Shown in pieces: positions 22,275 through 30,028 of a DNA stretch of 32,619 nucleotides. Positions within the stretch are counted from its first letter, which is position 1, and each line of letters begins with the position of its first letter. Source of the DNA: Actinomycetes bacterium (lineage in GTDB: Bacteria > Actinomycetota > Acidimicrobiia > Acidimicrobiales > RAAP-2); the NCBI GenBank assembly GCA_021823525.1, contig JAKANY010000019.1:1-32619 (forward strand), given 5' to 3'. The translations under genes and the position numbers were made by a program. The notes beneath the pieces were generated by a model. It was not told where the DNA came from, searched no databases, and saw only the letters and a list, made by a program, of their open reading frames with translations.

Positions 22275-23087
22275 GTGGACGCTGCCACCTTCCTCGGGCT
22301 GCGCCGCCTCGACGAGCGACGCTTCGCGCTCACGGTCACCGATGCGCTGGCCACCCCGGGGCGATTCCTCTTCGGCGGCTGCGGGCTGGCCGCGGGCGTG
22401 GTGGCCCTCGAGGCCGCCAGCGGGCGACCGGCGGTGTGGGCGACCGCCCAGTACCTGGCCTACGCGCCGCGGGGCAGCGAGGTGGTGGTCACCACCGAGC
22501 TGAGCGTCGAGGGCGGCCACGTGACCCAGGCCCGCGCCAGCGCACGCGTCGAGGATCGCGAGATCCTCGGGGTCACCGCGGCGCTGGGGACCGGCACGCT
22601 GACGGCCCCACCCTGGACGGCCATGCCGCCGGTCCCGCCCCCCGCGGACTGCCCGCCGCGCGAGCTGCCGGCCCGGTATCAGGGGTCGATCTTCTCGGCC
22701 ATCGAGACGCGCGTGGCCCGCGGGCGGCTCTGGCGCGAGCTCGACGGCCGGCCGGGCCCGCCCGACACGGCGCTGTGGGCGCGCATCCCCGGGCACCTCG
22801 AGCCCTCGGCGGCGACCCTGGCGATCCTGGGGGACTTCGTCTCGAGCGCGGCGTCCGAGCCCATGGGGCGCCGCACTCGCGGGCGCAGCCTCGACAACAC
22901 GATTCGCGTGGCCCAGCTGGTCCCCTCGGCCTGGGTGCTCTGCGACATCCGCATGCACGCCCTGGTGGGCGGCTTCGGCCAGGGGACGGCCTTCTTGTGG
23001 AGCGAGTCGGGGGCGCTCCTGGGCACGGCCAGCCAGACGATCGCGGCGCGCCTCGGCGAGCCGCCGCGAGCGGGGCGGACCCCGTAG
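22275..23087 (+). CDS. Acyl-CoA thioesterase-like protein (double hotdog, TesB-like)
   Basis: A 270-residue protein resembling the thioesterase II/TesB-like superfamily, in which two hotdog folds in one chain hydrolyse acyl-CoA to acid plus CoA. The first hotdog contains GRFLFGGCGLAAGVVALEA, AQYLAYAPRGSEVVVTTEL and QARASARVEDREIL; the second contains SAATLAILGDFVSSAA, SLDNTIRVAQLVPSAWVLCDI and GGFGQGTAFLWSESGALLGTASQ, the last a typical C-terminal strand pair. The Asp in ILGDF may correspond to the catalytic Asp of TesB. The GTG start is eight bases after a -10-like box and lacks a ribosome binding site. The convergent livF ends ten bases beyond its stop. The substrate is not readable. Confidence 0.75.
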   Translation: MDAATFLGLRRLDERRFALTVTDALATPGRFLFGGCGLAAGVVALEAASGRPAVWATAQYLAYAPRGSEVVVTTELSVEGGHVTQARASARVEDREILGVTAALGTGTLTAPPWTAMPPVPPPADCPPRELPARYQGSIFSAIETRVARGRLWRELDGRPGPPDTALWARIPGHLEPSAATLAILGDFVSSAASEPMGRRTRGRSLDNTIRVAQLVPSAWVLCDIRMHALVGGFGQGTAFLWSESGALLGTASQTIAARLGEPPRAGRTP

Positions 23088-23097
23088 GCGGGTGGCG

Positions 23098-23838
23098 TCA
23101 GCCCGGTGCGCCGGGCTCGGCCGACGGGCGGCGGGCGGCGATGCCCAGCGCGCTGCGCAGCTCGTCGCTGTCCCAGACCTGCTCCATCGTCCCCTCGAAG
23201 CGGATCCGGCCCTTCTCGAGCAGGTAGCCCCGCGACGCGTGCTCGCGGGCGAAGGTGGCGCTCTGCTCGGCCAGCAGGATGCTCAGGCTCTCGCGCGCGA
23301 GAAGCGAGATCCACTCGCCCAGCTCGTCGACGACCGCGGGCGCGAGGCCCTCGGTCGGCTCGTCGAGCAGGAGCATCTCGGGATTGGTGATGAGCGCCCG
23401 CCCGATCTTGAGCATCTGCTGCTCACCCCCCGAGAGGAAGCCGGCGGTGCGCCGACTCAGCTGGGCCAGCTTCGGGAAGAGCCCGTAGATGCGCTCGGCG
23501 GTCCAGGCCCCGGTGCGCCGCGGGCACGAGCGGCGCGCGACCTCGAGGTTCTCGGCGACGCTGAGGCTCGAGAACACGCGCCGGCCACTGGGCAGGAACG
23601 CCAGGCCGCGGCGGGCCGGCAGGTAGGTCGGGCCCCCGACCAGCTCCTGGCCGTCGAGCAGGATCGAGCCGGCGCGCGGGCGCACGAGCCCCACGACGCT
23701 GCGCATCAGGGTCGTCTTGCCGGCCCCGTTGCGCCCGAGCAGCGCCACCACCTCCCCGGGCTCGACGACCAGCGACACGCCCTGGAGGACGTGGCTCGCC
23801 CCGTAGTAGGTGTGCACGTCACGGACCTCGAGCCTCAC
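23098..23838 (-). CDS. livF: Branched-chain amino acid-type ABC importer ATPase LivF
   Basis: A 246-residue ATPase. Walker A is GRNGAGKT (35-42), the signature motif is LSGGEQQ, and Walker B is MLLLDEPTEGLAP, all in LivF form, with ILLAEQSATFA carrying the switch region. It is the last gene of the minus-strand livKHMGF cluster and overlaps livG by four bases (GTGA). It energises import together with LivG at the inner membrane face. The family also contains importers for urea, short-chain amides and aromatic acids, so the substrate need not be leucine. Confidence 0.93.
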   Translation of the reverse strand: MRLEVRDVHTYYGASHVLQGVSLVVEPGEVVALLGRNGAGKTTLMRSVVGLVRPRAGSILLDGQELVGGPTYLPARRGLAFLPSGRRVFSSLSVAENLEVARRSCPRRTGAWTAERIYGLFPKLAQLSRRTAGFLSGGEQQMLKIGRALITNPEMLLLDEPTEGLAPAVVDELGEWISLLARESLSILLAEQSATFAREHASRGYLLEKGRIRFEGTMEQVWDSDELRSALGIAARRPSAEPGAPG

Positions 23839-24605
23839 GGCGCCTCCTCCCCGGCGGTCGCGGCGTGGCCCAGGTAGATGGCCATCACCTCGGGGTGGGA
23901 CCGCACCTGCGCGGGCGTCCCGCCGGCGATGACCTGGCCCTGGTGCAGGACGGTCACGTGGTCCGAGATGCCAAAGACCACGTCCATGTCGTGCTCCGAG
24001 AGCACCACGGTGATCCCGCGCGCCCGGGCCTCGCTCACGACGAGGTCAGCGATGACGGCGGTCTCGGCTGGGGACATCCCGGCCGTCGGCTCGTCGAGCA
24101 GGAGCACCGTGGGCTTGATCGCCAGGGCCATCGCGATCTCCAGGGCGCGCTGGTCGCCGTGCGAGAGCGTGCCGGCGATCGAGGACGCGTGGGCCACCAG
24201 GCCCACCTGGTCGAGGATCGCCACCGCCTCGTCGCGGGCCCGGCGCTGGTAGGTCGATGCCACGTCGAAGCCGCGGTGGCGCTGGCTGATCAGGCCCAGC
24301 GCGACCGACTCGGCCACGGTCAGGCGCCCGCAGATGCTCGACAGCTGGAACACCTGGACCAGGCCGCGCCGCGCGATCACGTGTGAGCGCTTGCCCCCGA
24401 TCGACTGGCCATTGAGGATCACGCGGCCCGCGGTGGGTCGCAGCGAGCCCGTGATGAGCTTGAACAGGGTGCTCTTGCCAGCCCCGTTGGGCCCGATGAC
24501 CGCGTGGATCGTCCCGCGCTCGACCGCCAGGTCGACGTGGTTGACGGCCCGGAATGCGCCGAAGTCGCGCACGAGGCCCTCGACGGCCAGCACCGTGTCG
24601 CTCAC
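23835..24605 (-). CDS. livG: Branched-chain amino acid-type ABC importer ATPase LivG
   Basis: A 256-residue ATPase. Walker A is GPNGAGKS (38-45), the signature motif is LSHGDQRALEIAMAL (the LivG subgroup uses L-x-x-G-x-Q rather than LSGGQ), Walker B is VLLLDEPTAGMSP, and the switch region is VVLSEHDMDVVF. LSHGDQ is seen more in urea/amide-type LivG relatives than in E. coli LivG, a weak substrate hint. The GTG at 24605 overlaps the livM stop (GTGA), which fixes the start although the frame is open far upstream. It pairs with LivF. Confidence 0.92.
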   Translation of the reverse strand: MSDTVLAVEGLVRDFGAFRAVNHVDLAVERGTIHAVIGPNGAGKSTLFKLITGSLRPTAGRVILNGQSIGGKRSHVIARRGLVQVFQLSSICGRLTVAESVALGLISQRHRGFDVASTYQRRARDEAVAILDQVGLVAHASSIAGTLSHGDQRALEIAMALAIKPTVLLLDEPTAGMSPAETAVIADLVVSEARARGITVVLSEHDMDVVFGISDHVTVLHQGQVIAGGTPAQVRSHPEVMAIYLGHAATAGEEAP

Positions 24606-25654
24606 GATGCGCCTCCCTCGGGAGGGAGCGGCGCCGGCGGCGGACCGGCCGGGACGCGGTCGCGGCGTCGACGCCAGCGCTCCCCGATGGCCGACAGGCT
24701 TCCCGCCAGGCCGTCGGGGCGCAGCAGCACGATCGCCAGCAGCACCACGCCGATCACCAGCTGCCAGTCCTGGGTGTACTCGATCAGGTAGTGGTTGGCG
24801 AACTCGTAGACGAAGGCGCCCACCACCGGACCGAAGAAGGTGTACATGCCGCCGATCACCGCCATGAACACCGGGATCCCCGACGCCGTCCAGTCCACGA
24901 TCTCGGGGTAGGAGGACTGCGAGTAGACCACGAAGAGCGTGCCGGCCACCGCGCAGAAGAAGCCCGAGATGACGAAGGCCGCGAGCTCGTGGGCGTAGAC
25001 GTTGACGCCCAGGGCCTCGACGCGCTCGCGGTTGTCGCGGATCCCGCGCAGCACGAGGCCGAACGGCGAGTGGAGCACCTTCCACAGGATCGCCAGTGAC
25101 ACGGTCACGATGGCCAGCGTGAGCAGGAAGCTGTTGCGCGGGACCAGCAGCCACGAGGGCACCATGGCGCCGAAGACGCCGTTGGTGCCGCCGGTGAAGT
25201 TCGTCTGGTTCTCGGCGATCACGTAGGCCAGCTGGGACAGCGCCAGGGTGAGGAGGGCGAAGTAGAGCCGCCGCGTGCGCAGCGCGATCATCCCCAGGGG
25301 CACCGCCAGAGCCGCGCCGAGGAACGGGGCGAGGATCATCGCCTCGGAGAAGGAGAGGGACTGGTGCATCCACCCCAGCGAGACGGTGTAGGCGCCCACG
25401 CCGTAGAAGACACCCTGGCCGAAGGAGACCAGGCCCCCGAAGCCGAGCATCAGGTTGGTGGCGACCGCGAACAGGGCCAGGCTGACCGCGTACTGCAGCT
25501 CGAGCACGTTGGCGGGCGCCATGGTCAGCCCGAGGACCAGGACCGCCACGAAGAAGGCGAGGGGCAGGGCGGCGCGCCGGAGGCGCCCCGCCCACGGCGA
25601 CCCGCCGGCGTCGCGCCCCGCCGCGAGCAGGTCGGCGGCTGGAAGGGTCGTCAT
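24602..25654 (-). CDS. livM: Branched-chain amino acid-type ABC importer permease LivM
   Basis: A 350-residue membrane protein with eight to ten helices. Hallmarks are SLALFAVATNLMLGFGGLVSFGQGVFYGVGAYT near the N-terminus, LRTRRLYFALLTLALSQL, and the coupling loop LVLRGIRDNRERVEALGVNVYAHELAAFVISGFF. The C-terminus is a soluble, Pro/Arg-rich tail of about 35 residues. It starts at the ATG at 25654, two bases after the livH stop, and its own stop overlaps livG. It forms the heterodimeric channel with LivH. Confidence 0.93.
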   Translation of the reverse strand: MTTLPAADLLAAGRDAGGSPWAGRLRRAALPLAFFVAVLVLGLTMAPANVLELQYAVSLALFAVATNLMLGFGGLVSFGQGVFYGVGAYTVSLGWMHQSLSFSEAMILAPFLGAALAVPLGMIALRTRRLYFALLTLALSQLAYVIAENQTNFTGGTNGVFGAMVPSWLLVPRNSFLLTLAIVTVSLAILWKVLHSPFGLVLRGIRDNRERVEALGVNVYAHELAAFVISGFFCAVAGTLFVVYSQSSYPEIVDWTASGIPVFMAVIGGMYTFFGPVVGAFVYEFANHYLIEYTQDWQLVIGVVLLAIVLLRPDGLAGSLSAIGERWRRRRDRVPAGPPPAPLPPEGGAS

Positions 25655-25656
25655 GC

Positions 25657-26526
25657 TCAGCGCTCCGGGGTGCCGAACAGGCCCCAGGGCCGCACGACGA
25701 GGACGATGATCACGGCGAAGTACATGAACGTGGACGCCCACGTCGGGTCGACGAGGGTCCCCACGGTGTCGGCGATCCCGATGATGAGGGCGGCGAAGGC
25801 CGTGCCGACGATGGAGCCCAGCCCCCCGATGACGACCACGAGCAGGGAGCTCACGATGATCGACTGGTCCATGCCGGGCGCGACGGAGATTTGGGGCGTG
25901 ACGACCGCACCGGCCAGCGCCGCCAGCAGCGCCCCGGCCGCGAAGACGCCCAGGTGGAGCCGGCGCAGGTTCACGCCACCGGCCTGGAGCAACTCGGGGT
26001 CGTCGACGGCGGCGCGGATCATCCAGCCCAGCGACGTGTGGCTCAGCAGCAGCCACAGCACCACGCCCACGAGGATCGCCAGGCCGATGATCACGAGGTC
26101 GTAGACCGGCAGGTAGGCGCCCGCCAGGGTGAAGGTCCCCGACACCGCCAGCGGCGCGTTCACCGATCGCGCCCCGCTCCCCCAGAGGTGGAGCCCGATG
26201 TCGGCCAGGATGTAGAGGACCGCGAACGTCGCGACCAGCTGGGTCAGGGGTTCCTTGCCCACGACGAAGCGCACGACGCCCAGCTGCACGACCGCGCCCA
26301 GCAGCGCGACCACCACGGCGGCCAGCCCCAGCGCCACCCAGAAGCGCAGCCCGCTGGACGTGCCCGCGATCGTGGTGACGAGGAACGCGCCGTACATGTA
26401 GAAGCTGCCGTGCGCCAGGTTGATGACGCGCATGGCGCCGAACACCAAGGTGAGCCCGGCCGCCACCACGAAGAGGCTCCCGGCGTCGCTCAGCGTTCCG
26501 ATGGCCTCAGTGAGGAACCGCGCCAC
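25657..26526 (-). CDS. livH: Branched-chain amino acid-type ABC importer permease LivH
   Basis: A 289-residue membrane protein with about eight helices. Family motifs include AGLTLVFGAMRVINLAHGSFYMYGAF at the N-terminus, GWMIRAAVDDPELLQAGGVNLRRLH (coupling loop) and LLVVVIGGLGSIVGTAFAALIIG near the C-terminus. The GTG start has GAGGAGG a few bases upstream (minus strand, around 26531-26537). A 107-base gap with a strong hairpin separates it from the binding-protein gene, after which livH-M-G-F are packed without gaps. Confidence 0.93.
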   Translation of the reverse strand: MARFLTEAIGTLSDAGSLFVVAAGLTLVFGAMRVINLAHGSFYMYGAFLVTTIAGTSSGLRFWVALGLAAVVVALLGAVVQLGVVRFVVGKEPLTQLVATFAVLYILADIGLHLWGSGARSVNAPLAVSGTFTLAGAYLPVYDLVIIGLAILVGVVLWLLLSHTSLGWMIRAAVDDPELLQAGGVNLRRLHLGVFAAGALLAALAGAVVTPQISVAPGMDQSIIVSSLLVVVIGGLGSIVGTAFAALIIGIADTVGTLVDPTWASTFMYFAVIIVLVVRPWGLFGTPER

Positions 26527-26561
26527 CGTGCCTCCTCGCCGTCGTGGTCGCGTCGCCGAGC

Positions 26562-26593
26562 GCCGGCGCCACGGGCGAACCCGTGGCGCCGGC
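26562..26593 (-). terminator. Perfect 14-bp hairpin between livK and livH
   Basis: GCCGGCGCCACGGG (26562-26575) and its exact reverse complement (26580-26593) enclose the tetraloop CGAA. On the transcribed minus strand it follows livK and precedes livH, with no T-run after it. It fits a partial terminator or mRNA-stabilising hairpin giving more binding protein than transporter, a common arrangement in ABC operons. The structure is certain; the function is inferred. Confidence 0.65.
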
Positions 26594-26633
26594 TCCCAGC
26601 GCGGAGGTGTCCTCCGTACTGCCGTTGGTCACG

Positions 26634-27911
26634 CTATCCCCGCAGCTTGAGGCTCTGGGCGAATGTCAGCATGATGTCCTTGGGCTGCGCCACGAAGACG
26701 CTGTTCCACAGGCGCAGGTGGTACTTGGCGTTGTTCGCGCTCGCGACCGTGCCCACGTACTCGGGCACGTTGGCCTGGTGGTCGCACGCGCGCAGGTTGA
26801 GCGGTCCGCGGATCGTCGGCACGGTCGCGCCCGACAGGGCGGCCGAGACCTTGGTCCCGTCGAACGTGCCGGCCTTCTTGACGCCGAACGCCCACGTCTG
26901 CACCGCGCTGTAGCCCATGATGGCCCACGCTGACGGGTACGAGCCGTACTTGGCCTTGAACGCCGAGATGAACGCCGTGAGACCCGCGCCGTTCATGCCC
27001 GTCGACCCGGCGGCCCAGAACGGTGCCCGGTCGAAGCCGATGGCACCGGCCGGTGCGTGCGCGCCGAGGGACTGCAGCGGGAAGCGCGAGTACATCGCGA
27101 TCACCTTGGTGTGCTTGAAGAAGCCGTACTGCGTGGCCTGCTTCGAGAACGTCACCAGGTCACCGCCGAACTGCGCGTTGAACACGTACTGCGGGTGGGC
27201 TGCCACCAGCGCCGACAGGTACGGCGCGATGTTGGTCGCCTCCAGCGGTGGGAACTGCTGGTTCACGACCTTGAAGTTCACGTGCAGGTCCTTGAGCGCC
27301 TGGATGAAGCCCGCGACCGTGCTGGTCCCGAAGCTGTAGTTGGGCGCGAAGGTCCCGATGGTGATCTGCTTCTTGCCCACCTGGTGCGCCAGGTAGTCCG
27401 CCGCGGCACGCGGCTCCATCACGGTGTTGGGCACGACCTGGAACGCGTAGGGCGTGTAGTCCTTGGTCAGCAGGTCGACGTCGTTCGAGATGTAGAAGAA
27501 GATCGGCACCTTGTACTGGGTCACCACGGGCTCCTCCGCCGCGGCGACCGAGCTCACGATCGGGCCGAACATCGCCACCGCGTGGTCGTTGAGGATGAAA
27601 TTGCGCGCGTTGGACGCTCCCGTCGCCGGCGTGGCGGCGTCATCGGCGCTCACGACCTGAATCTTCTTGCCGAGCAGCCCACCGTGCGCGTTCAGGTCGC
27701 TCACCGCCAGCTGGATGCCCTGGAGACCCGTCTGGCCCAGCTCGGCGATCGACCCACTCAGCGTGGTCGACTCGCCGATGGTCACCGTGCCGCCCGAGCT
27801 CGCGCCCGCGGACCCGCTGAGCGCGGTCCCCGCAGTCGCGGCCAGTGCCGCGACGGTCATCGCCGTCACGTACGCGCGCGCGCGTCGCCACTTCTTTCCG
27901 GTCACTTCCAT
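26634..27911 (-). CDS. livK: Periplasmic-type substrate-binding protein of the liv importer
   Basis: A 425-residue secreted binding protein of the type I (Leu/Ile/Val) family. The N-terminus is a Sec signal: basic TGKKWRRAR, hydrophobic AMTVAALAATAGTALSGSAGA, probable cleavage after an Ala near residue 37. There is no lipobox Cys, unusual for a binding protein in an organism without an outer membrane, so it may be released or held otherwise. The mature part starts VTIGESTTLSGSIAELGQTGLQGIQLAV, with later VSADDAATPATGASNARNFI and MFGPIVSSVAAAEEPVV, all family features. Two Cys are not visible in the usual disulfide pattern. GGGAGG lies just upstream of the ATG. Ligand specificity is not readable. 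Confidence 0.92.
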   Translation of the reverse strand: MEVTGKKWRRARAYVTAMTVAALAATAGTALSGSAGASSGGTVTIGESTTLSGSIAELGQTGLQGIQLAVSDLNAHGGLLGKKIQVVSADDAATPATGASNARNFILNDHAVAMFGPIVSSVAAAEEPVVTQYKVPIFFYISNDVDLLTKDYTPYAFQVVPNTVMEPRAAADYLAHQVGKKQITIGTFAPNYSFGTSTVAGFIQALKDLHVNFKVVNQQFPPLEATNIAPYLSALVAAHPQYVFNAQFGGDLVTFSKQATQYGFFKHTKVIAMYSRFPLQSLGAHAPAGAIGFDRAPFWAAGSTGMNGAGLTAFISAFKAKYGSYPSAWAIMGYSAVQTWAFGVKKAGTFDGTKVSAALSGATVPTIRGPLNLRACDHQANVPEYVGTVASANNAKYHLRLWNSVFVAQPKDIMLTFAQSLKLRG

Positions 27912-28088
27912 ACTCCCTCCCTCGAGTTAGGGCGATCGCCGTCCCAAGAATGAGACATGAATCGCCGCTCAGTTGTAGCACATCGCGGTGGACAACGCGA
28001 CGTCATCGACGCGAGGCGGCGCCCCCGCGAACCAACGCTCGCGCCGTCGTGCGGGCCGGTGCGAGGGGGACGCGTCGACGCCCTGGTG

Positions 28089-28094
28089 TAGATT
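28089..28094 (+). promoter_or_regulatory. Probable -10 box for tRNA-Ile
   Basis: TAGATT ends ten bases before the mature 5' end of tRNA-Ile. No good -35 is seen. The rest of 27912-28104 is the non-coding gap between divergent livK and tRNA-Ile, in which I see no other clear element. Confidence 0.45.
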
Positions 28095-28104
28095 GGAGCG
28101 CCTT

Positions 28105-28181
28105 GGGGCTATAGCTCAGTCGGTTAGAGCGCGTCACTGATAATGACGAGGTCGTAAGTTCGATTCTTACTAGCCCCACCA
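28105..28181 (+). tRNA. tRNA-Ile (anticodon GAT)
   Basis: A 77-base cloverleaf: acceptor GGGGCTA with TAGCCCC, D arm GCTC/GAGC, anticodon stem CGTCA/TGACG around CTGATAA, T arm with GTTCGAT, and an encoded CCA. Anticodon GAT reads isoleucine ATC/ATT. It is a stand-alone gene, not within an rRNA operon here. It lies at the border between the liv region and the accessory segment. Confidence 0.97.
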
Positions 28182-28325
28182 GGAAGAAGTCACGAAACCT
28201 CAGCCCGTGGCTCACGAAACTGGCAGATTTGAGCCCACCGAGCGCTCGTCTGGCATCGATCGTCGCCCTCTCGACCTCTCAGCCGTAGTCAGGTGCTCTC
28301 GCACTCGCCGCCGTACGCGACGAGG

Positions 28326-28347
28326 CCCCCGCACGGACGTGCGGGGG
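28326..28347 (-). terminator. Hairpin downstream of the transposase-like gene
   Basis: CCCCCGCAC (28326-28334) and its perfect complement GTGCGGGGG (28339-28347) enclose GGAC. On the minus strand it begins 35 bases after the stop of the transposase-like gene, where a terminator would be expected; no T-run follows. It may instead mark the element's end. The remainder of 28182-28381 shows no gene, repeat of the tRNA end or other signal that I can support. Confidence 0.5.
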
Positions 28348-28381
28348 TCAGCAGCTCGACTGCTTGAGGTTCAGGGGTGCG

Positions 28382-30028
28382 TCAGGTCCTGAGTAGTACG
28401 CGCGACGCCGCCGCGTCTTCGATCACCTGCCGGTAGGTCAGCCGACGGTGATGGGTCGGACGGCCCGGTCGGCGCCGCCGCGGCCTCTCAACCGCCCGCT
28501 CCGGACTGAAGGCCAACGCCAGACGACGGTTCGCACTCGCCACCGCGAGCGCCACGCAGAGCCCGGTCTTGATGATCCCGGTCACGCGGATGCGGCCCCG
28601 CCACACGCCCTCGCGGCTCGCGTCCTTCACGTTGGCGAAGAACGTCTCCACACTCGACGAGCGCCGAGCGTACGAGCGCTGCCACTCGCGCGAGCCGAAG
28701 ACGTGGCGCTGCATCAGGGGCAGGTCCTCGAGCGTGAAGCTAGGAAAGGCCTTCACGCACACACTCTCTGGCCCCGGATTGGTCGGCACGCGCAGGACCG
28801 GCAGCGCGCCCTCACGCAGTCCGCGCCGGGCCGGCTGCAGCGGGCACTCCAGCTTGCCCGCCGCCCCGGGGCACTGGAACACCTGCGTACCGTTCGCCCG
28901 TCGCGTGCCGTGGGGCACCAGGGCGTACACCTCGCGCGCGGCGATCTGGTCTTGGTACTCGCGCAGCTCCACCGGGTGCGGCGTGTAGGCCCCGTCAACC
29001 CCCCTGGGTGGGACGATCTTCATCAGCTTCCTCGGGATCGATGGCGAGTAGGGCCGCCCCTCGATGATGACGGCCCCGCGCACCGTACCGGCGGGCCCCA
29101 ACTGGTACTTCGTCAGCGAGAAGATCGGCTCGCCCCCCATCGCGCGGATCGGGAGCACGAAGTCCTTCCCGTCGAGGGCAGGCGTGTAGCCCCGGTCCAT
29201 CAGCACGTCGCCCAACCCGCCCCGGCGCTGGGCCACCTCGCCGATCACCGCCAGGCCCATCTCGCGGTCCTGGACCAGTGTGGGGCGCAGGCGTGCGGCC
29301 ACCGCCGCCCTCGGCACATCCGGTCCTTCTTCCTCGCGAACCGTGATCGCCACCGTGAGGCAGTATCCGAAGTGCTCGCGCTTGCCCTCCACGGCGCGCG
29401 AGCCTCGATAGCCCGCGTCGATGTCCGAGACGACCCGCACTCTCTCGTAGCGGGCGTTGCCCTCTTCGTCGCGCGCGATCCGCGACCGGCCCTTCTCGTC
29501 GACCTCCCAGACGACCTCGTGACGAAGCCGGTCCGCACCCCACGACGGGATGTCTGAGCCGTCGAGCGCGATCGACTTCACGGTCGCGGTGTCCGGGTGT
29601 GCCCCCGTCGTCGCCAGCGCGTTGAAGAGCAGGTCGAAGTCGCGGTACCCATCGACGATGCGCCCGCCCTCACTGCGCACGAAGTCGCGCCGCAGCACCT
29701 CGTCGATTCGCGTCACCAGGTAGCACACCTGCCGGTACGTGACCGCGCGACCCGTCCGCGCCAGCCCCAGGCGCGCCCGGTCCTTCGGACCCAGGCTGTT
29801 GAGCCGCTCTACGACGCTCGAGAGGAAGTAGTCGCCCACGAAGGCCCCGAGCTGCAGGGCGACGAGCAGCGTCCGCACTCGCAGGCCGCCGCTGCGCCCG
29901 CCTGGTTTCCGGCTGGCCGCGAGCCGCTGCTCCAGCCATTCAGACGCCGTCACGTTCTCGATCAAGGCCGAGTCCACCAGCCGCTCGGCCTCGGCCAGCG
30001 GGGTCCCCACCCCGAGCACACCCGTCAC
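28382..30028 (-). CDS. DDE-type transposase-like protein, family unassigned
   Basis: A 548-residue protein with a plausible RNase H-like DDE core. Candidate catalytic residues are Asp156 in SIALDGSDIPSWG, Asp278 in VLMDRGYTP, and Glu461 in YARRSSSVETFFANVKD. The last resembles the IS4-type Y-R-E-K signature with one extra residue between R and E. Between Asp278 and Glu461 is an insertion of about 180 residues with Cys pairs (FQCPGAAGKLECPL, VCVKAF). The Arg-rich tail (RPRRRRPGRP) may bind DNA. I chose the GTG at 30028 because it overlaps the recombinase-like gene's stop as GTGA and has GGGAGG upstream; a start at 30115 would overlap by 91 bases. I do not recognise the family. Confidence 0.7.
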   Translation of the reverse strand: MTGVLGVGTPLAEAERLVDSALIENVTASEWLEQRLAASRKPGGRSGGLRVRTLLVALQLGAFVGDYFLSSVVERLNSLGPKDRARLGLARTGRAVTYRQVCYLVTRIDEVLRRDFVRSEGGRIVDGYRDFDLLFNALATTGAHPDTATVKSIALDGSDIPSWGADRLRHEVVWEVDEKGRSRIARDEEGNARYERVRVVSDIDAGYRGSRAVEGKREHFGYCLTVAITVREEEGPDVPRAAVAARLRPTLVQDREMGLAVIGEVAQRRGGLGDVLMDRGYTPALDGKDFVLPIRAMGGEPIFSLTKYQLGPAGTVRGAVIIEGRPYSPSIPRKLMKIVPPRGVDGAYTPHPVELREYQDQIAAREVYALVPHGTRRANGTQVFQCPGAAGKLECPLQPARRGLREGALPVLRVPTNPGPESVCVKAFPSFTLEDLPLMQRHVFGSREWQRSYARRSSSVETFFANVKDASREGVWRGRIRVTGIIKTGLCVALAVASANRRLALAFSPERAVERPRRRRPGRPTHHRRLTYRQVIEDAAASRVLLRT

